A stretch of 40,799 bases of DNA from an uncultured bacterium (GCA_902800055.1 CADCCW010000023.1:1-40799); one strand, 5' to 3'. Shown: positions 8,180-15,966, counted from the stretch's first letter. The notes: generated by a model from the sequence alone, not told the origin. Made by a program: numbers and translations.

Positions 8180-9016
8180 ATGAAGAAACTAATGTTTATC
8201 GCGAGCGCAATGCTCTGCGGCGCGGCGCTGGCCACTGGCCCGCTCACCACAGCCCTCACCTCCGGCATTGTGGGCTACGGTCAGGCCGACCTCAACAAGA
8301 ACTACACCGGCGTGGGCCCGATGTTCTTCGCAATTGGTGAAGACGTCACCAGCGTCCAGAACCTTAAGGTCATTGGCCTTGACGCTGCCGAGGGCTCCGG
8401 CTATGAAATCTCACCTATCACTTCAGGTGGCAACATTCCCGTTTCTTACTTCTATTGGTGCGGTCACTTGGCTGACGGGCTTCCGGACGGCTGGTATACC
8501 ACCGATGATAGCGACATCATTGAGGCCGCGATTGAGGCCGGCACCACCGCGGAGCTTCTCGCCCCGATTTCTATGGCCAAGGGCGAGGGCCTCGTCACTT
8601 ATATGATGGATGCGAGCTTGGCCATGCAGGGCTCTGGTGAAGTGCTGTCGGGCGACGCTACTCGCCCGCTCAATAAGAACTACACCGGCGTCGCCAATCC
8701 CTTCCCCGCCAGCGTCAGCGTTCAGAGCTATGCGGTCACTGGTCTTTCTGCGGCCGAGGGTTCTGGGTATGAGATTTCGCCGATTACTTCTGGTGGCAAT
8801 ATCCCAGTCTCGTATTTTTGGTGGTGCGGTCACTTGGCTGATGGTCTGCCGGATGGTTGGTATACAACCGATGATAGCGACATCATCGAAGCCGCGATTG
8901 AGGCTGGCACTACTGCGGAGCTTCTCGCCGACTACACCTTCGCCCCTGGCGAGGCGGCCGTCACCTACATGATGGATTCTGGGCTGGGACTTTCGATTAC
9001 TAGCCCGATTAACTAA
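8180..9016 (+). CDS. Secreted two-repeat protein, complete copy
   Basis: A 278-residue protein of unknown function with a signal peptide (MKKLMFIASAMLCGAALA) and two tandem repeats of about 120 residues. Each repeat contains NKNYTGV, GSGYEISPITSGGNIPV, a WCGHLADGLPDGWYTTDD block and AGTTAELL. Repeat 1 has GVGPMFFAIGEDV where repeat 2 has GVANPFPASVSV. The protein is probably exported and very likely abundant, given the consensus promoter. It is followed at 66 bp by a PEP-CTERM gene. Two related but 5'-truncated copies lie inverted at 11461-12207 and 12949-13734. I do not recognise the domain. Confidence 0.8.
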   Translation: MKKLMFIASAMLCGAALATGPLTTALTSGIVGYGQADLNKNYTGVGPMFFAIGEDVTSVQNLKVIGLDAAEGSGYEISPITSGGNIPVSYFYWCGHLADGLPDGWYTTDDSDIIEAAIEAGTTAELLAPISMAKGEGLVTYMMDASLAMQGSGEVLSGDATRPLNKNYTGVANPFPASVSVQSYAVTGLSAAEGSGYEISPITSGGNIPVSYFWWCGHLADGLPDGWYTTDDSDIIEAAIEAGTTAELLADYTFAPGEAAVTYMMDSGLGLSITSPIN

Positions 9017-9081
9017 AGGCTTTTACTCAGTGGGCGGCAAGGAGTCGTCTGCAAAAGTAAAATAAAAAAGGAAACAAAGAA

Positions 9082-9609
9082 ATGAAGAAATTAATCATAG
9101 CGGCGGCGATGGTCTGCGCTGCTGCTTTTGCCCAAGCGGCAACCGTCAACTGGACCATTTCCAACGTGCTGGCAGAAGGCGGCGGAGCTCCGACCGCGGG
9201 TTGGGCCGTGATGGCGTTCTATACCGAGGTTGACGCTGGTTCCGGCGCGATTGTCAGCGCAATCGCGTCCAAGACCGCGGCATCTCTCGCCTTTGAGACG
9301 ACCACGCTGGCCGTTTCAATGAGCAAGGGCAAGGTTGCGGCTCATGACTATGACGTTACTAGCATCATTGACACTTCCAAGAACTACGACCTCTACTTCG
9401 TGGTCTTCAACGGTTCTGATCCGACAACGGCTACCAAGTATGCTATTGTGAGCGACCTCAACAAAGAATATTCAAGCATGAAAGGTAACTACAAGGGCTC
9501 TGCCAATTTCAGCGGTGCGACCTGGACCGAGGCGGTTCCTGAGCCGACGACCGGCCTTCTGGTGCTGCTCGGCCTCGCCGGTCTGGCGCTCCGCCGCCGC
9601 CGCGCGTAA
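9082..9609 (+). CDS. PEP-CTERM protein, copy 1
   Basis: A 175-residue secreted protein with signal peptide MKKLIIAAAMVCAAAFAQA and a short beta-rich domain. The C-terminal sorting signal is VPEPTTG, a leucine-rich helix, then RRRRA. In known systems such proteins are processed by an exosortase at the cell surface; no exosortase is in the window. The mature domain (NWTISNVLAEGG..AGWAVMAFYTEVDAG) is shared with the copies at 10867-11397 and 12357-12887. The ribosome site is AAAAAGGAAAC. The spacer before it is conserved in all three pairs, so the two genes move as a unit. Confidence 0.88.
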   Translation: MKKLIIAAAMVCAAAFAQAATVNWTISNVLAEGGGAPTAGWAVMAFYTEVDAGSGAIVSAIASKTAASLAFETTTLAVSMSKGKVAAHDYDVTSIIDTSKNYDLYFVVFNGSDPTTATKYAIVSDLNKEYSSMKGNYKGSANFSGATWTEAVPEPTTGLLVLLGLAGLALRRRRA

Positions 9610-9633
9610 TCGCGCCTCCACAGGCATCACACA

Positions 9634-9660
9634 AACACCCGCCATGCTGTGGCGGGTGTT
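9634..9660 (+). terminator. Rho-independent terminator after PEP-CTERM copy 1
   Basis: AACACCCGCC (9634-9643) pairs with GGCGGGTGTT (9651-9660) and is followed by TTGTTATTT. Confidence 0.8.
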
Positions 9661-9670
9661 TTGTTATTTC

Positions 9671-9699
9671 TGGGAAAACAGGTCAGGCCTCTTTTCCCA
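9671..9699. repeat. REP-like palindrome, class B (B1)
   Basis: TGGGAAAA ... TTTTCCCA arms surround a GGTCAGGCC core that differs by one base from the common GGTCAGACC. It lies just downstream of a terminator. Confidence 0.75.
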
Positions 9700-9700
9700 A

Positions 9701-9752
9701 ATTTCCGCGGCAGTTTCCGCGGCAGTTTCCGCGGCAGTTCACGCGGCGGTTT
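9701..9752. repeat. CGCGGCAGTTT tandem repeats
   Basis: Four to five copies of an 11-12 bp unit, TTCCGCGGCAG and variants ACGCGGCGGTT and TGCGCG. The same units recur at about 9899-9937, 10788-10812, 17012-17030, 19194-19219 and 38862-38976, usually beside REP-like palindromes or gene ends. Confidence 0.65.
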
Positions 9753-9774
9753 GCGCGACAACCACTCCAATTTC

Positions 9775-9894
9775 ATTAGAATTTAGGTCTGACCTATTTT
9801 CTAATATCTGTAAAACGCGCGAATGATGCGGATATAGTTGCAGATATTTCCAAACATTAGAATTTAGGTCTGACCTATTTTCTAATATTTGGAA
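9775..9894. repeat. Class A palindrome doublet 1
   Basis: Two direct copies of the class A palindrome. The first (9775-9805) has 7-bp outer arms ATTAGAA/TTCTAAT. The second (9848-9894) has extended arms TTCCAAACATTAGAA/TTCTAATATTTGGAA. Both have core GGTCTGACC. The 42-base spacer contains its own complementary pair ATATCTG/CAGATAT. Confidence 0.8.
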
Positions 9895-9961
9895 TACAGC
9901 GCGGCGGATTGCGCGGCACTTTCCGCGGCGGCTTTCGTCCTGCCCGTCCCTCCGTCCTGCT

Positions 9962-10209
9962 CGTCCTAGGGAACCCAAAAGCTCGTGCTATGGAACCGCC
10001 TTGCCCGTGCTAGGGAGATCAAACTGGCCGTGTAGGAAGGTCGTTCAAGCCGTGTAGAGAGGTTGAACCCCCCGTGTAGGGAGATCGCTTGGGCCGTGTA
10101 GGGAGCAGAAAAGGGGCGTGAGGGAAGGTCAAACCCCCCGTGCGGGGAAGTCAAACCCTGCGTGCGGGGAGATCAAACCCCCCGTGCGGGGAGAACGCTA
10201 CCCCCGTGA
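9962..10209. repeat. 22-bp tandem repeat array
   Basis: CGTG recurs at 9984, 10006, 10029, 10051, 10073, 10095, 10117, 10139, 10161, 10183 and 10205. The period is 22 bp with one 23-bp step, and a CGTC half-match extends it to 9962. Each unit begins CGTGYRGGGARRTC and continues with eight or nine more variable bases. Later units can fold as CCCCGTGCGGGG. There are no unique spacers, so it is not a CRISPR array. Iteron-like binding sites, or a slipped tandem repeat, are the main options. Confidence 0.75.
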
Positions 10210-10421
10210 GCCCACCTCTGCGGCAGTTTTGTCAGCCGCAAGGACGTATAGGACGCATAGGTTGTTAGCTCCGAGTGCCCGCTCCTCGCCGAGCCGCCGC
10301 CTTGGCATCGCGTCAGAGCGCCGTAAACGGCCATAGGAACGCACGGCAGATGCGAGACGATAAGAGATGTCCTTGCTCAGATACTGAAATCGTTTATACG
10401 GCATTTTAGACGCCTTCTACG

Positions 10422-10760
10422 CGATTCATTAATATAATTTATTATCTTACGCGCGCGCGCGCGAAAATGCGCGGTTTTTGCCTTACGCGTGAGCGCACGT
10501 GCGCGCGGGGTCTGAGAAACACAAAATATAATAACCGTATGCGTAGGGCCGTAAGGCATCATACCACGCATGCTCGCGCATATACGCGCGCGCGTGGTCT
10601 GGCTACAAGGGATATAATATATCCCGACTGACTACGAGGGTTTAGGTAGTCAGTCCCCGCACACGTACGCGTACGCGCGCGCGGTCTAAGAGGCTCTTGT
10701 TAATAATAAATTAAATCCGTCTACGCCTAGACCGCGCACGCGCGCGAGATGTTGATAACT
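10422..10760. repeat. Hairpin/(CG)n array with ~87-bp period
   Basis: GGTCT preceded by alternating CG tracts occurs at 10509, 10596 and 10683, exactly 87 bp apart. Each interval has an AT-rich patch (ATATAATA, ATATAATATAT, TTAATAATAAATTAAA), then a hairpin, then CGCGCG. The hairpins differ in sequence: ATGCGT/ACGCAT at about 10538-10571, GACTGACTAC/GTAGTCAGTC at 10626-10655, and GTCTA/TAGAC at about 10718-10731. The CG tracts at 10449-10463, 10584-10594 and 10672-10682 could adopt Z-DNA. No coding sequence is seen. Confidence 0.5.
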
Positions 10761-10811
10761 TCGGCTGAGACATGCGGAAACACACAACTGCCGCGGAAAC
10801 TGCCGCGGAAA

Positions 10812-10843
10812 AACAAAACACCCGCAGAGAACTGCGGGTGTTT
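10812..10843 (-). terminator. Rho-independent terminator for PEP-CTERM copy 2
   Basis: On the minus strand, AAACACCCGCAG pairs with CTGCGGGTGTTT across a TTCT loop and is followed by TGTTTTT. It has the same ACACCCGC arm as the terminator of copy 1. Confidence 0.8.
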
Positions 10844-10866
10844 GTGTGACGATTGTCGCTATGCCA

Positions 10867-11397
10867 TTACGCGCGGCGACGGCGGAGGGCGAGGCCCGCA
10901 ACGCCGAGCAGCACCAGAAGGCCGGTCGTCGGCTCAGGAACCGCAGTAGATTCCCACGCCGTCGAAGTCGAGAAAACACCAGAGGCCGAATAATTGCTGT
11001 TCAGGCTCGAGTATTCCTTGTTGAGGGCGCTCTCCATGGCATACTTGGTAGCCGACGCCGGATCAGCACCGTTGAAAACCACGAAGTAGAAGTCGTAGTT
11101 CTTCGAAGTGTCGAGGGCGGCAACGGTCGCATCATGAGCAGTAACCTTGCCCTTGCTCAACTGAACAGCGAGAGTTGTCGACTCAAAGGCGAGCGAGGAT
11201 GCGGTCTTGGACTGGATTGCGCTGACAATCGCATCAGAACCAGCGCCAACTTCAGTATAGAACGCCATTACCGCCCAACCGGCAGTTGGAGATCCTCCGC
11301 CTTCGGCCTTAACGCCTGAGATGCCCCAGTTGACGGTTGCCGCCTGGGCAAAAGCAGCCGCGCAGACCATTGCCGCCGCTATAATTAATTTCTTCAT
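10867..11397 (-). CDS. PEP-CTERM protein, copy 2
   Basis: A 176-residue paralogue of the 9082-9609 protein with the identical signal peptide MKKLIIAAAMVCAAAFAQA and the same VPEPTTG ... RRRRA tail (helix variant LLGVAGLALRR). The mature part differs by scattered substitutions (SGVKAEGGGSPTAGW, DATVAALDTSKNYDFYFVVFNGADPASATKY). It is transcribed leftward, downstream of the truncated two-repeat gene at 11461-12207. Its own ribosome site AAAAAGGAAAC is intact, but I see no promoter between the two genes. Confidence 0.88.
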   Translation of the reverse strand: MKKLIIAAAMVCAAAFAQAATVNWGISGVKAEGGGSPTAGWAVMAFYTEVGAGSDAIVSAIQSKTASSLAFESTTLAVQLSKGKVTAHDATVAALDTSKNYDFYFVVFNGADPASATKYAMESALNKEYSSLNSNYSASGVFSTSTAWESTAVPEPTTGLLVLLGVAGLALRRRRA

Positions 11398-11460
11398 TTT
11401 TTTGTTTCCTTTTTTATTTTACCTTAGCAGACGACTCCTTGCCGCCCACGGAGTAAAGTC

Positions 11461-12207
11461 TTAGTCGATCGGGCTAGTAATCGAAAGCCCCAGACTAGCT
11501 TGCGCCATAAAGGTGACGGCTGCTTCGCCGGGAGCGAAGGTGTAATTGGCGCGAACAGTATTGATCTGCCCTGCGCCAATCGCCTCCAGGATGATGTCGG
11601 CATCGTCAGTCGTGTACCAACCGTCGGGAATGTCGTCACCAGAGTGACCGCACCACCAGTAATACTTGGTCGGGATGTTGCCGCCAGAAGTAATTGGCGA
11701 AATCGTATAACCGGTACCTTCTGCCTCAGCAAGACCAGTGACGGCATAGCTTTGAACGCTGACACTGGCAGGGAAGGGATTGGCGACGCCCGTGTAGTCA
11801 AGATTGAGTGTACGAGTAGCATTCCCCGACAGCACTTCTCCAGAACCCTGGATAGCCAAGGACCCTAATGCCATAAAGGTGACGAGTCCCTCGCCCTTGG
11901 CCATCGTGATACTGGCATAAACCGTATCTAGCTCACCAGCATCAATCGCCTCTAGGATGATGTCGGCATCGTCGGTTGTGTACCAACCGTCCGGGATGCC
12001 GTCACCCGCGTGACCGCACCACCAATAATACTTGACGGGGATGTTGCCGCCAGAGGTGACGGGCGCAATCGTGTAGCCAGTGCCTTCGGCCTCGGCAACG
12101 CCCTTGACCTTAAGGTTCTGGATGCTCGTCACATCTTCGCCAATCGCGAAGAACATCGGGCCGACACCAGTGTAGTCGAGGTTGAGATCAGACTGACCGT
12201 AGCCCAC
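11461..12207 (-). pseudogene. Two-repeat protein, copy 2, 5'-truncated
   Basis: A 248-codon frame encodes both repeats (NLDYTGV, GTGYTIAPVTSGGNIPVKYYWWCG, DDADIILEAIDAG) through SITSPID. It begins at the GTG of VGYGQ, the exact point where similarity to the complete gene starts. An in-frame stop lies nine codons upstream (12235-12237), so no signal peptide can be encoded, and no ribosome site precedes GTG 12207. It is therefore probably not expressed as an exported protein. It may be a decayed copy or a silent sequence reservoir. The body is uninterrupted, arguing against long neutral decay. Confidence 0.6.
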
Positions 12208-12296
12208 AATGTCTGAAGGCAGCGAAGTGGCTGATTATAAAGGCTATGGGCAAATTTATCGTGCAGTCAAAGTGCAGAAAAAGGCAGTAAAAAACA

Positions 12297-12327
12297 CGAA
12301 GCACCCGCGGCATTTGCGGGTGCTTCG
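12297..12327 (-). terminator. Rho-independent terminator for PEP-CTERM copy 3
   Basis: The 12-bp arms CGAAGCACCCGC (12297-12308) and GCGGGTGCTTCG (12316-12327) are followed on the minus strand by TGTTTTTT. Confidence 0.85.
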
Positions 12328-12356
12328 AGGCGCTAAACGCCGTTATGTTCAGGCCT

Positions 12357-12887
12357 TTACGCGCGGCGGCGGCGGAGCGCCAGACCGGCGAGGCCGAGCA
12401 GCACCAGAAGGCCGGTCGTCGGCTCAGGAACCGCCTCGGTCCACGGAGTCGAAGACGAGAAGGTGCTGGCAACCGAATAATTGCCATCAAGGCTCGAATA
12501 GGCCTGGTTGAGGGCGCTCTGCATGGCATACTTGGTAGCCGACGCAGGATCAGCATCGTTGAAGACCACGAAGTAGAAGTCGTAGTTCTTCGAAGTGTCG
12601 GTGATGCCGGCAACGGCCACGTCAGCCGGACCATACTTGCCCTTGCTCATCGAGACTTTCAGTTGCTGGACGTCAAAGGCGAGCGATGCTGCGGTCTTGG
12701 ACGCGATTGCGCTCTCAATCGCGCCAGAACCGGCGCCAACCTCGGTATAGAACGCCATCACTGCCCAACCCGCGGTCGGAGAGGTGTTGCCTTCGGCCTT
12801 GACGCCGGAGATCGTCCAGTTGACGGTCGCCGCCTGAGCAAACGCAGCCGCGCAGATCATCGCCGCCGCTATAATTAATTTCTTCAT
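12357..12887 (-). CDS. PEP-CTERM protein, copy 3
   Basis: A 176-residue third paralogue with signal peptide MKKLIIAAAMICAAAFAQA, mature domain NWTISGVKAEGNTSPTAGW and the VPEPTTG ... RRRRA tail. It is closer to copy 2 in the mature region (TSKNYDFYFVVFNDADPASATKYAMQSALN), so the two inverted pairs probably arose from each other after the inversion or duplication. The ribosome site and upstream spacer are the same as in the other pairs. It is presumably anchored or processed by an exosortase encoded elsewhere. Confidence 0.88.
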   Translation of the reverse strand: MKKLIIAAAMICAAAFAQAATVNWTISGVKAEGNTSPTAGWAVMAFYTEVGAGSGAIESAIASKTAASLAFDVQQLKVSMSKGKYGPADVAVAGITDTSKNYDFYFVVFNDADPASATKYAMQSALNQAYSSLDGNYSVASTFSSSTPWTEAVPEPTTGLLVLLGLAGLALRRRRA

Positions 12888-12948
12888 TTTTTGTTTCCTT
12901 TTTATTTTACCTTAGCGGGCGACTCCTTGCCGCCCACGGAGTAAAGCT

Positions 12949-13734
12949 TTAGTCAATCGGGTTGGTGATCTTAAGTTCCAGCCCGGCCTCCGCCATAAAG
13001 GTGACTGCCGCCTCGCCGGGCGCAAAGGTCTTGTCGGCGAGAAGCTCAGCCGTGGTGCCAGCCTCAATCGCCGCTTCGATGATGTCACTGTCAGCAGTAA
13101 CATACCAACCATCCGGAAGGCCGTCAGCCAAATGGCCACACCACCAGAAATACTTGATGGGGATGTTGCCGCTATCGGTAATAGGCGCAATCGTGTAGCC
13201 CGAGCCCTCAGCCTCGGCAAGACCGAGGATGGAATAGTCCTGAACGCCGACATTGGCGGGGAAAGGATTGGCGACGCCAGTGTAGCGATAATTGAGCGGA
13301 CGAGTAGCATCGCCCGGCAGCACTTCGCCCGAACCCCGAAGCGCCAAGGATCCTTCAGCCATAAAGGTAACGAGACCTTCGCCCTTGGCCATAGTGATGG
13401 GAGCGAGCAGCGAAGCGGTGGTGCCAGCCTCAATCGCGGCCTCAATGATATCGCTGTCAGCCGTGACATACCAACCATCCGGAAGGCCGTCAGCAGCGTG
13501 ACCGCACCAATAGTAATACTTGACAGGGATGTTGCCGGTCGAGGTGACAGGAGCAATCGTATAGCCCGAGCCTTCGGCTTCGGCGAGACCATTGACCGTA
13601 AGGTTCTGGACACTGGCGACATCTTCGCCAATCGCGAAGAACATCGGGCCCACGCCGGTGTAGCGGTAGTTGAGGTCGGCCTGACCGTAGCCCACAACGC
13701 AAGGAGAAGGGGGAAATGTCGTAAAGTCGAGCAA
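12949..13734 (-). pseudogene. Two-repeat protein, copy 3, 5'-truncated
   Basis: The frame encodes two repeats (NYRYTGV, GSGYTIAPVTSTGNIPVKYYYWCG, WYVTADSDIIEAAIEAGTTA) and ends in KITNPID. Similarity to the complete gene begins at VGYGQADLN. The sequence upstream is unrelated and open back to a stop at about 13798-13800, but offers no ATG or GTG, only a TTG at 13734 without a ribosome site. The signal peptide is absent. It is followed at 61 bp by PEP-CTERM copy 3. As with copy 2 the body is intact, so it could be a silent cassette, or could use an unusual start. Confidence 0.55.
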
Positions 13735-13815
13735 GCCTTGTCGGCGTTGGTGCAGTAGATGTGCAGTAAAGTGCAGAAGGATTATGGATGCTAACCGCTA
13801 GTCACGAAAATATGG

Positions 13816-13821
13816 TATAAT
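13816..13821 (+). promoter_or_regulatory. -10 box of the 13852 promoter
   Basis: TATGG-TATAAT-TCGCACC is identical over about 20 bases to the promoter at 19362. No clear -35 is seen, so the extended TGG probably compensates. The transcript would start near 13828 and include the AGAAGGAG ribosome site. Confidence 0.65.
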
Positions 13822-13851
13822 TCGCACCGTAATCCAGAAGGAGATTTTGAG

Positions 13852-14805
13852 ATGGCATGGAACCGCAGCGATAACACGGGGTCTGTCCCCGTCAATCCCC
13901 GCGCCAAGGGCAGTCGGGCCGGCGGCGGCAGGAAACTGCTGCTGGCCGCGGCGGTTGTCGCGGCACTTTGCGCGGCAGTTGTTGTGCTGTGGGTCGGACG
14001 GTCGCGTGCGCCGGCTCCTGACGACGACGAGCAACCGTCGCGCATCAAGTCCGGCAAGCCGTCGCTGATTGCCGAGACGCCGGCCGTGACCAACAAGCTG
14101 GCGAACGGCGGCGCGGCGCTGGCCGACGCGGCGGAAGGTGCGGAGGATGAACTTCCGCCGGAGCCGCCGAAGGAGGAGAAGAAGCCTGGGGTGTTTGCGC
14201 CTGGGATGATCCGGCTGCCGAACGGATACGAGCTTCGGTTCAAGCTGCCGGCGGAGGGCGAGACGCGGCAGTTGCTGGCTGGCGGAGAGATTTGGGAGAT
14301 CGACTCGAAGGGCAACATCGAGAACGTGACGCCGCCGCCAATCTTCGAGAAGCCGTTCGAGGGGATGATCTCGAGCCTCTACGAGCGCGACGGCATGGTG
14401 CTTCCGTTTGCGCTGAAGGGGTATTCCGAGGAGGATGTGCGCAGGATGTGCAAGGAGCCGACGCTGTCCTACGACGACGACACGCCGGAGATCACGATGA
14501 AGCGCGAGAACGTGGCGATGCTGAAGAAGGCGATCCTGGAGTTCATGGACGGCGGGGGCAAGTTCGAGGAGTTCGTGGACGACATGCTGCAGCATTCGCA
14601 GAAGGCGCAGGCTGCGCAGATCGAGGGGGTGCACGGCGTGCGCGACCTGCTGCTGGCGGGCAAGGACGAGGAGGCGGTGCAATACTACCGGCTCTTCTCG
14701 CAGGACATGTCCGACAAGGGCTATGGCGAGCTTAAGCTGCCGCGGTCGTATCATGCGGCGCTGGAGGAAATTGCGGCAAAGGGAAAAGGAGGTAACGGCA
14801 AATGA
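13852..14805 (+). CDS. Membrane-anchored protein of unknown function
   Basis: A 317-residue protein with a short basic N-terminus, one membrane helix (about 29-48, LLLAAAVVAALCAAVVVLWV) and an acidic, proline-rich linker. The rest is a soluble, probably periplasmic domain of about 200 residues (GVFAPGMIRLPNGYELRFKLPAEGETR ..., given in pieces). The ATG follows AGAAGGAGATTTTG. Its stop overlaps the next ATG (ATGA), so the two are coupled. I do not recognise the domain. The codons of the membrane helix resemble the CGCGGCAGTTT repeats found elsewhere in the window. Confidence 0.75.
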   Translation: MAWNRSDNTGSVPVNPRAKGSRAGGGRKLLLAAAVVAALCAAVVVLWVGRSRAPAPDDDEQPSRIKSGKPSLIAETPAVTNKLANGGAALADAAEGAEDELPPEPPKEEKKPGVFAPGMIRLPNGYELRFKLPAEGETRQLLAGGEIWEIDSKGNIENVTPPPIFEKPFEGMISSLYERDGMVLPFALKGYSEEDVRRMCKEPTLSYDDDTPEITMKRENVAMLKKAILEFMDGGGKFEEFVDDMLQHSQKAQAAQIEGVHGVRDLLLAGKDEEAVQYYRLFSQDMSDKGYGELKLPRSYHAALEEIAAKGKGGNGK

Positions 14806-15665
14806 AGGCGAAGGCGGTAGTGGTGGCGGCGGCGGTTGTGTCCGCGGCAGTTGTGTTTGGCCAGGAGTTGGTGCCGGCGGGCAAGCCGCGGGTGCCGGCG
14901 AAGGAAAAGCCGGCGAAGGAGCTGACGCCGGAGGAGGTGGAGCAGAACCGCGCGAAGGCGGCGGCGTTCCGCAAGGCGATTGCCGACCGCGGCGGCTGGG
15001 TGTCGGTGCCGATGGCGGGACCGGCGCTGCGGCTGGTCGACGCGACGGCCAAGGGCTGGGCGCTTGAGGGGCTTGAGGCGGTCAAGGCGAACCTGGACCG
15101 ATATGGGCTGTGCCCGGCTGAGGCGGTGCGCAGGGGTGTTCCCGTGAATGCGCTGGCGGAGGGACTCGAGGCGGCGAAGGGGACTTGCGGAGTCGTGATG
15201 CTGGTGGACGGCGCGGAGGACGCGCCGCTCATGGCGGTGTATCCGGAGGAGCGGCTGGCGCTCATCGACATGACGGCGCTTTCGAAGGGCGTCAAGGGGA
15301 GCGGAATGCGGCAGGACCGGGTCGAGAAGCTGACGTGGCGGGCGATCGGGCGCATCGTCGGGTGCGGGGCGCCGGAAGGGTACACATGCGTGATGAAGCC
15401 GCTCGGGAGCATGGCGGAGCTTGACGCGATGCCGAACAAGTTCATCCATCCGGCGACCTTCTTCAAGGCGCGGCCGTATTTCGACATGTGCGGCGTGACG
15501 CCGGCGCGCAAGGGCACATACGAGTCGGCCTGCCAGCAGGGCTGGGCGCCGGCGCCGACCAACGAGGTGCAGAAGGCGATCTGGGACAAGGTTCACGCCA
15601 TCCCGACCGAGCCGCTGAAGATCAAGTATCAGAAGCCCGACCAGGCCACAGACTCCGGGAAATAG
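14802..15665 (+). CDS. Exported protein, possible inactive metalloprotease
   Basis: A 287-residue protein with signal peptide MKAKAVVVAAAVVSAAVVFG, co-translated with the membrane protein upstream. The order LALIDMTAL ... KLTWRAIGRIVG ... YTCVM ... AELDAMPNKFIHP recalls archaemetzincins, in which a strand is followed by HExxHxxGxxH and a CVM turn. Here the zinc ligands are replaced (WRAIGRIVG for HELGHxxG), so any relative would be catalytically dead. That assignment is my inference. The last ~38 codons plus the 3' flank are duplicated twice downstream (16817-17009 and 17522-17717), each copy ending in the same stop context. Confidence 0.65.
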   Translation: MKAKAVVVAAAVVSAAVVFGQELVPAGKPRVPAKEKPAKELTPEEVEQNRAKAAAFRKAIADRGGWVSVPMAGPALRLVDATAKGWALEGLEAVKANLDRYGLCPAEAVRRGVPVNALAEGLEAAKGTCGVVMLVDGAEDAPLMAVYPEERLALIDMTALSKGVKGSGMRQDRVEKLTWRAIGRIVGCGAPEGYTCVMKPLGSMAELDAMPNKFIHPATFFKARPYFDMCGVTPARKGTYESACQQGWAPAPTNEVQKAIWDKVHAIPTEPLKIKYQKPDQATDSGK

Positions 15666-15740
15666 GCGGACGGCGTCGCGCGGCGATGTTCTATTTTGGG
15701 AAAACAGGTCAGACCTCTTTTCCCAGATTTCCGCGCCACC
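15548..15740 (+). repeat. Triplicated gene 3' end, copy 1 (in the intact gene)
   Basis: The sequence from the codons for PAPTNEVQKA through the stop, palindrome B2 and TTTCCGCGCCACC recurs almost identically at 16817-17009 and, from CGCCATCCC onward, at 17522. Confidence 0.85.
15697..15725. repeat. REP-like palindrome, class B (B2)
   Basis: TGGGAAAA/TTTTCCCA arms around GGTCAGACC, 31 bases after the stop of the exported-protein gene. Confidence 0.8.
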
Positions 15741-15755
15741 GCGTCATCCCAAACA

Positions 15756-15784
15756 CCGGAATTTCGGTCAGACCTCTTTTCCGG
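15756..15784. repeat. REP-like palindrome, class C (C1), right arm broken
   Basis: The left arm CCAAACACCGGAA is present, but after the GGTCAGACC core the right arm stops at TTCCGG and joins GATTGCCGATGGGG. This marks a recombination junction inside the palindrome. The complete class C copies are at 16086 and 17675. Confidence 0.7.
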
Positions 15785-15846
15785 GATTGCCGATGGGGAC
15801 AGGCTCCGAAGGCCGCGGCATCTTGCTCGGCACCCGCCCCAATTTC

Positions 15847-15966
15847 ATTAGAATTTAGGTCTGACCTATTTTCTAATATTCAGAAAACGCGATGACTGCC
15901 TACATTTTGCGGTAGATATTTCCAAATATTAGAATTTAGGTCTGACCTATTTTCCAATGTTTGGAA
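15847..15966. repeat. Class A palindrome doublet 2
   Basis: A short-arm copy lies at 15847-15877 and a long-arm copy at 15919-15966 (TTTCCAAATATTAGAA / TTCCAATGTTTGGAAA). Both have core GGTCTGACC. The spacer carries CTGCC ... GGTAG. The 60 bp before it (GATTGCCGATGGGG...) recurs before doublet 3. Confidence 0.8.

Noticed and set aside
9962..10209. CRISPR array
   Set aside because: Units are directly adjacent at 22 bp with gradual divergence and no unique spacers, and no cas genes are present.
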